A stretch of 10,622 nucleotides of DNA from Actinomycetes bacterium (GTDB taxonomy: Bacteria; Actinomycetota; Actinomycetes; Actinomycetales; Actinomycetaceae): positions 1-10,622 of the forward strand of contig JAEZVQ010000201.1 of the NCBI GenBank assembly GCA_023420745.1. Direction: 5' to 3'. Under the pieces are notes generated by a model. It made no database searches and was not told the origin of the DNA. It worked only from the letters and a program-made list of their open reading frames with translations. Position numbers and translations under genes: made by a program. Position 1 is the stretch's first letter. Every line of letters starts with the position of its first letter. This document shows positions 6,764-10,622 of the stretch, piece after piece.

Positions 6764-6779
6764 CCACTATCGATAGGGG
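6764..6779. repeat. Near-perfect palindrome centred on CTATCGATAG
   Basis: A 10-base perfect palindrome, CTATCGATAG at 6767-6776, extends to 16 bases with one mismatched pair (CC at the left, GG at the right). It lies about 140 bases upstream of the DUF6457-moaA operon start. It is a plausible operator for a dimeric regulator, which I cannot name. Confidence 0.35.
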
Positions 6780-7052
6780 TGTTCAATGGCGTTCAGTATA
6801 GACACGTCACTCGATGACCGGCTCGTTGAAGCCCCCTCCGCACCCGTGTTCGCATGGGCAACAAGGACAGTGTCATCGCCCATATTCGGCACGATGACCG
6901 TTCGCAATTCATGGCTCACTGACCCCCCACTTTCACACAAGGGACACGGGAAAGTCATGAGGAAAGTACTGATCTTTCGCAGATTACACCGTGTGACGTG
7001 TATCGCCGTCAGGCGAAATAGCAGACGTGGGAATAGCATCCGAAATGACTGC

Positions 7053-7093
7053 CGGGAAAGGGTGAATCGGAAACGAACACCGAAGGTCTCCCG
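7053..7093. repeat. Three-tier hairpin with a GAAA loop upstream of dmsA
   Basis: Outer arms CGGGA (7053-7057) and TCCCG (7089-7093), middle arms GGTG (7061-7064) and CACC (7078-7081), and inner arms TCG (7067-7069) and CGA (7074-7076) close a GAAA tetraloop. The internal loops are asymmetric. An alternative small hairpin ACC-GAA-GGT (7079-7087) competes with it. Upstream, TCGCC (7003-7007) and GGCGA (7012-7016) form another stem. If transcribed on the plus strand this would sit in the dmsA leader, about 135 bases before the ATG. It may be a structured RNA; no class is assigned. Confidence 0.4.
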
Positions 7094-7126
7094 CCCGACG
7101 TGAGTTACCTGAACCGCCGACGCATT

Positions 7127-7162
7127 CACCGATTACCGGTGGCGTCGATCACCGGATTGACA
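7127..7162 (+). promoter_or_regulatory. Nested inverted repeats abutting a consensus -35 box for dmsA
   Basis: CACCG (7127-7131), CCGGTG (7136-7141) and CACCGG (7150-7155) form two overlapping inverted repeats that share the central arm; the second is a perfect 6-bp repeat. The flanks also give a direct repeat, GATTACCGG and GATCACCGG, 16 bases apart. TTGACA at 7157-7162, a perfect -35 consensus, follows by one base. The best -10 candidate at about 7179-7184 is poor, which would suit an activator-dependent promoter. The transcript would have a leader of roughly 35-40 bases before dmsA. Confidence 0.4.
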
Positions 7163-7227
7163 GATTTCGATTCTGCAGCATTCGGTTGCGCGGTTCGATT
7201 ACTGGGACGAAATGGAAGTGTCCTGAG

Positions 7228-9741
7228 ATGTCTGTCGAGCTGTCTTCATTCGACGAAACCACCGCCGACACCGAGGTGCACGAGGTGACCGACAGTACGC
7301 CACGTGGTCTGTCGCGTCGCGGGTTTTTGGCATGGAGTGGTGTTGCCGGCGCGGGCACCGCAGCGCTAACCGCGTTCACGAAGGCCCCCACCATGCTCGG
7401 TATGCCGACCATGGGAGCGCCCGAATCCCCCGCACCCGCCAACAGCGAAATTAAGTGGTCAGCGTGCACCGTCAACTGCGGGTCGCGCTGCCCCCTGCGC
7501 CTTGAAGTCAAAGACGGACAAATTCTGCGAGTGCTGCCCGACGACGTCGGCGACTCAGAAATCGGCACTCAACAAATCCGCGCCTGCGTACGCGGGCGTT
7601 CCATCCGCCACCGCATCTATAACCCTGACCGCCTCAAGAAACCCCTCAAACGCAAACCGGGCACCAAACGCGGCAACGGCGAATGGGTCGAAGTGACGTG
7701 GGAAGAGGCGCTCGACGAAATCGCTGCCACCATCCGACGCCTCATTGACACGTACGGCAACGAATCCATCTACCTCAACTACGGCACCGGCGCCCTCGGC
7801 GCCACCGTGTCGCGTTCGTGGCCACCGGCTGAAACACCATTCGCACGATTGATGAACTTGATCGGCGGCTACCTCAACCACTATTCGGATTACTCCACCT
7901 GCCAGATCACCTCGGCATATCCGTTCCACTACGGTGAATGGGTTTCGTCAAATTCGTTTGATGACGCGAAAAACTCGAAGTTACAGGTGATGTTTGGCAA
8001 TAACCCGCTCGAGACTCGTATGAGTGGTGGTGGGGAAACTTTCGTCACCCAGCAAACCAAGAAGCATGCGGGTGTTCGCACAATCATTATCGACCCACGC
8101 TACTCCGATACCGGCGTGGCTCTCGCTGACGACTGGATCCCGCTTCGACCCGGAACCGACGCCGCTCTCATCGCCGGTATCGCCCACGTGATGATCGAAG
8201 AAAACCTCCACGACCAAGACTTCCTCGACCGCTACTGCATCGGCTTCGACGAAGACCACATGCCCGAAGGTGCTCCAGCCAACAGCTCGTACCGGTCCTA
8301 CATCGAAGGCAAAGGACCCGACGGGGTTGAGAAAACCCCAGAATGGGCTGCCTCCATCACCGGTGTCCCCGCACAGCGTATCCGCCAACTCGCCCGCGAA
8401 ATCGGTGGGGCAAAACCGTGTGCCATCACCCAAGGGTGGGGGCCTCAACGCCACGCCAACGGTGAAAACACCGCCCGCGCCATTTTCACTCTCGCCGCGA
8501 TGGCCGGACACATCGGCATCCCCGGCGGCGGAACCGGCGGTCGTGAAGCCTCCTACGGACTGCCGATGGCGTACCCGTTCAACACCGGGACAACGAACCC
8601 AGTTGAAACCGCGATCTCAGTGTTCTCGTGGACTGATGCGGTGGAACACGGGGATCAGATGACCGCGCTTCACGACGGTGTGCGTGGCAAAGACAAGCTC
8701 GACGTCCCCATCAAGATGATCTGGCAATACGCTGGCAACGCCCTCACTAACCAGCACGCTCAGATCAACCGTACGGTTGAGCTTCTCAAGGACGACTCCA
8801 AGTGTGAACTCATCGTGGTGTCCGACATTCAGATGACGGTGTCCGCGCGCTACGCCGACTTCGTGCTGCCGGATTTGTCGACCGCCGAGCAAGAAGACGT
8901 GATCCAAGAGGGATCCTCGGGCAATCTCGGCTACACCATCGTCGCGTCGAAGGCGATTGAGCCGCTGTATGACTGCAAGTCGATCTACTGGGTGTGTACC
9001 GAGCTGGCGCGCCGCCTCGGAGTGGAAGAGAAGTTTACCGAAGGACGCACCCAGGAAGATTGGTGCCGCTACACCATTGACCAGTCTCGTCAGGCGATTC
9101 CGGAACTGCCGGAATATGACGCCCTCAAAGAGATGGGGATTTGGAAGAAGACCGGTGAATCGGTTGTTCCGTTGGCGGATTTTCGTGAGGATCCGATTGC
9201 GAACCCACTGCCGACCCCGTCGGGAAAGATCGAGATTTACTCCCAACAGCTCGCGCAGATGGCTACCGAATGGGAATTCGACGGCACCAAAGGCGACAAA
9301 CTCACCGCCCTACCCGAATACGTCGAAACCTGGGAAGGACAAGAAGACGCCAGAACAGCAGGAGCCACCTACCCCCTGCAATGCATCGGCCACCACTACA
9401 AAGGCCGCACGCACTCCTCCTACGGCAACGTCGACTGGCTCCGCGACGATGCGCACCCGCAAATGGCATGGATCAACCCCCTCGACGCCCATCAACGCGG
9501 CATCGAAAACGGGGATACGATCGAGATCTTCAACGACCGCGGACGCATCCGCACGCAAGCACGCGTCACTCACCGCATCGCCCCCGGAGTTATTTCCGTC
9601 CCCCAAGGCGCCTGGTACACGCCCGACGCCGATGGTGTCGACACCGGAGGGTCGGTCAATACACTCACGAGCTGGCACCCCTCGCCCCTTGCCAAAGGTA
9701 ATGCCCAGCACACCACACTCGTCGACGCAAAACGCGCCTAA
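7228..9741 (+). CDS. dmsA: Tat-exported DMSO-reductase-family molybdoenzyme, catalytic subunit (DmsA)
   Basis: An 837-residue molybdopterin oxidoreductase, close to E. coli DmsA in length. It would reduce DMSO or a similar S- or N-oxide on the outer face of the membrane, using bis-MGD and one [4Fe-4S] cluster. The N-terminus has a twin-arginine signal, SRRGFL at residues 29-34, followed by a hydrophobic stretch, with an unusually long n-region of about 28 residues. The cluster ligands are Cys 80, 84 and 88 (C-x3-C-x3-C) and Cys 120. DYSTCQI places Ser 223 where this family has its serine molybdenum ligand. The C-terminal dinucleotide-binding domain starts around residue 720. The ATG at 7228 has GGAAG nine bases upstream; a frame extension to a TTG at 7186 is less likely. 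dmsB follows after 20 bases. The exact substrate (DMSO, TMAO or another oxide) cannot be read from sequence. Confidence 0.9.
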   Translation: MSVELSSFDETTADTEVHEVTDSTPRGLSRRGFLAWSGVAGAGTAALTAFTKAPTMLGMPTMGAPESPAPANSEIKWSACTVNCGSRCPLRLEVKDGQILRVLPDDVGDSEIGTQQIRACVRGRSIRHRIYNPDRLKKPLKRKPGTKRGNGEWVEVTWEEALDEIAATIRRLIDTYGNESIYLNYGTGALGATVSRSWPPAETPFARLMNLIGGYLNHYSDYSTCQITSAYPFHYGEWVSSNSFDDAKNSKLQVMFGNNPLETRMSGGGETFVTQQTKKHAGVRTIIIDPRYSDTGVALADDWIPLRPGTDAALIAGIAHVMIEENLHDQDFLDRYCIGFDEDHMPEGAPANSSYRSYIEGKGPDGVEKTPEWAASITGVPAQRIRQLAREIGGAKPCAITQGWGPQRHANGENTARAIFTLAAMAGHIGIPGGGTGGREASYGLPMAYPFNTGTTNPVETAISVFSWTDAVEHGDQMTALHDGVRGKDKLDVPIKMIWQYAGNALTNQHAQINRTVELLKDDSKCELIVVSDIQMTVSARYADFVLPDLSTAEQEDVIQEGSSGNLGYTIVASKAIEPLYDCKSIYWVCTELARRLGVEEKFTEGRTQEDWCRYTIDQSRQAIPELPEYDALKEMGIWKKTGESVVPLADFREDPIANPLPTPSGKIEIYSQQLAQMATEWEFDGTKGDKLTALPEYVETWEGQEDARTAGATYPLQCIGHHYKGRTHSSYGNVDWLRDDAHPQMAWINPLDAHQRGIENGDTIEIFNDRGRIRTQARVTHRIAPGVISVPQGAWYTPDADGVDTGGSVNTLTSWHPSPLAKGNAQHTTLVDAKRA

Positions 9742-9761
9742 CTAGAAAGCGCTAAGACATC

Positions 9762-10379
9762 ATGAGCAGCAAACTTGGCTTCTACTTCAACCAAACTCTG
9801 TGCAACGGATGCAAAGCATGTCAGATCGCGTGCAAAGACAAACACGACACACCGATCGGGATCAACTGGCGTCGCGTCGTGGAATACACCGGAGGATCCT
9901 GGAGCGTCGATACTGACACTTTTGCCCCTAAGGTCTTCTCGTACTACACGTCGATCTCGTGCAACCACTGTGACAACCCAATCTGCGTCCAGGTGTGCCC
10001 CACAACGGCGATGCACCAAGATGAGGACGGTGTCGTCAGCGTCGACCCGCACAAGTGTGTTGGCTGTCGCTATTGCGAATGGGCGTGCCCGTACTCCGCA
10101 CCGCAGTTCAACCCCGAGCTCGGGCATATGACGAAGTGCGATCTGTGCGCTGACTACCGCAGTGAAGGGCTCGATCCTGCCTGTGTTGCGGCCTGTCCCT
10201 CGCGTGCTCTCGATTGGGGTCCCATCGACGAGCTGCGTGAAAAGTACGGCACCACGAACGACACTGCACCTTTGCCCGACCCGACGATCACCAACCCCAA
10301 CCTCGTGATCACACCACACCGAGACGCCCAGCCGTGGCACAACCCCACCGGGCAGATCATGAACCGAGAGGAAATCTGA
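9762..10379 (+). CDS. dmsB: DMSO reductase iron-sulfur subunit (DmsB)
   Basis: A 205-residue ferredoxin-like subunit that passes electrons from the membrane anchor to DmsA. Sixteen cysteines are arranged for four [4Fe-4S] clusters: Cys 14, 17, 20, 24; Cys 67, 70, 75, 79; Cys 99, 102, 105, 109; and Cys 126, 129, 141, 145. The segments CNHCDNPICVQVCP and CVGCRYCEWACPY match the DmsB family very closely. There is no signal peptide, as expected if it is exported together with DmsA through the Tat system. The ATG at 9762 follows dmsA by 20 bases with only a weak purine-rich site (AGAAAG). dmsC starts four bases after its stop. All cluster ligands are intact. Identification is firm at the family level; NrfC- or PhsB-like relatives share the fold, but the partner genes fit DmsB. 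Confidence 0.93.
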   Translation: MSSKLGFYFNQTLCNGCKACQIACKDKHDTPIGINWRRVVEYTGGSWSVDTDTFAPKVFSYYTSISCNHCDNPICVQVCPTTAMHQDEDGVVSVDPHKCVGCRYCEWACPYSAPQFNPELGHMTKCDLCADYRSEGLDPACVAACPSRALDWGPIDELREKYGTTNDTAPLPDPTITNPNLVITPHRDAQPWHNPTGQIMNREEI

Positions 10380-10383
10380 CATC

Positions 10384-10622
10384 ATGAACGTCCACGAATG
10401 GCCTCTCACCCTGTTCACGATCCTCGCGCAGATGGCTGTCGGCGCGTTCCTCACCCTCGGTGTCATCAATACTGCGGGGCGGCGACGCTACTCCACCGCG
10501 GTGATTGAGCGCACGAGTGATGCGGCTGTCTACGCTCTCGGTCCGATTATGGTTGCCGGGCTTGCCGCGTCGATGTTCCACCTCGGCACCCCGCTCAACG
10601 CGCCAAACGCGCTACGCCATAT
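10384..10622 (+). CDS. dmsC: DMSO reductase membrane anchor (DmsC), N-terminal part
   Basis: The first 79 codons of a gene cut by the right edge. The protein begins MNVHEWPLTLFTILAQMAVG, which resembles the HEWPL opening of DmsC. A first membrane helix spans about residues 8-28 and a second about 47-66, followed by FHLGTP, a family-typical sequence at the helix end. DmsC anchors DmsAB and oxidises menaquinol to feed electrons to DmsB. The ATG at 10384 is four bases after the dmsB stop, with AGAGGAAA upstream inside dmsB as the ribosome binding site, so the three genes form one operon. The remaining helices lie outside the window. Confidence 0.85.
   Translation, partial: MNVHEWPLTLFTILAQMAVGAFLTLGVINTAGRRRYSTAVIERTSDAAVYALGPIMVAGLAASMFHLGTPLNAPNALRH

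Larger units (their letters stand above)
6625..7227. other. Large divergent intergenic region between the moaA operon and dmsA
   Basis: About 600 bases without a confident gene. Two overlapping open frames exist on opposite strands: 6786-7103 plus, 105 codons, and 6767-7129 minus, 120 codons. Neither has a recognisable domain. The plus frame turns into an Arg/Lys-rich, rare-codon stretch (AGG, AGA, CGA, TTA) in its second half. The minus frame contains one CPLC motif but no good ribosome binding site at its internal ATGs. The region carries several dyads listed separately, so I read it as mainly regulatory DNA serving both flanking operons, with untranslated leader sequence. Confidence 0.5.

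Noticed and set aside
7020..7100. Calling the leader hairpin a known Moco or cobalamin riboswitch
   Set aside because: The known conserved core sequences were not recognised; only a possible unassigned structure is reported.
7186..7227. Earlier TTG start for dmsA adding 14 residues
   Set aside because: No ribosome binding site supports it, and the ATG at 7228 has one at acceptable spacing while already giving a long region before the twin arginines.

Overview
The window looks like a chromosomal segment of a facultatively anaerobic actinobacterium, perhaps of the Actinomycetaceae type. The reasons are a G+C-rich sequence at moderate level, frequent GTG starts, actinobacterial-style protein sequences, a stand-alone DUF6457-type protein, and a NarK N-terminus of the actinobacterial type. 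The genus cannot be fixed from sequence reading alone.

Layout. At the left edge a nitrate/nitrite transporter (narK-like, minus strand) begins and runs out of the window; only its first 27 codons are present. From about 325 to 6624 lies a dense molybdenum cofactor (Moco) island in alternating blocks: mogA (+); a minus-strand operon moeB-moeA-moaC-mobA; moaE (+); and a minus-strand operon DUF6457-moaA-moaD. After a roughly 600-base intergenic region come dmsA-dmsB-dmsC on the plus strand. They encode a Tat-exported DMSO-reductase-type molybdoenzyme, its four-cluster iron-sulfur subunit and the beginning of its membrane anchor, which is cut by the right edge.

How the genes fit together. MoaA and MoaC convert GTP to cyclic pyranopterin monophosphate. 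MoeB activates the MoaD C-terminal Gly-Gly so that MoaD and MoaE can insert the dithiolene sulfurs. MogA adenylylates molybdopterin, MoeA inserts molybdate, and MobA adds GMP to give the guanine dinucleotide form. DmsA-family enzymes need this form as bis-MGD. The window therefore carries a nearly self-sufficient route from GTP to a respiratory molybdoenzyme. Missing here are a molybdate transporter (modABC), a DmsD/TorD-type chaperone and the sulfurtransferase that re-sulfurates MoaD; they may lie outside.

The least explained DNA is the 6625-7227 intergenic region between the moaA operon and dmsA, which holds several dyads and a layered hairpin, and the narK/mogA divergent region (82-324), which holds two clear dyads. 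I saw no mobile elements, CRISPR arrays, tRNA or rRNA genes. Gaps 958-1019, 3607-3656, 4428-4505 and 4932-4954 are short and contain no convincing gene or terminator.
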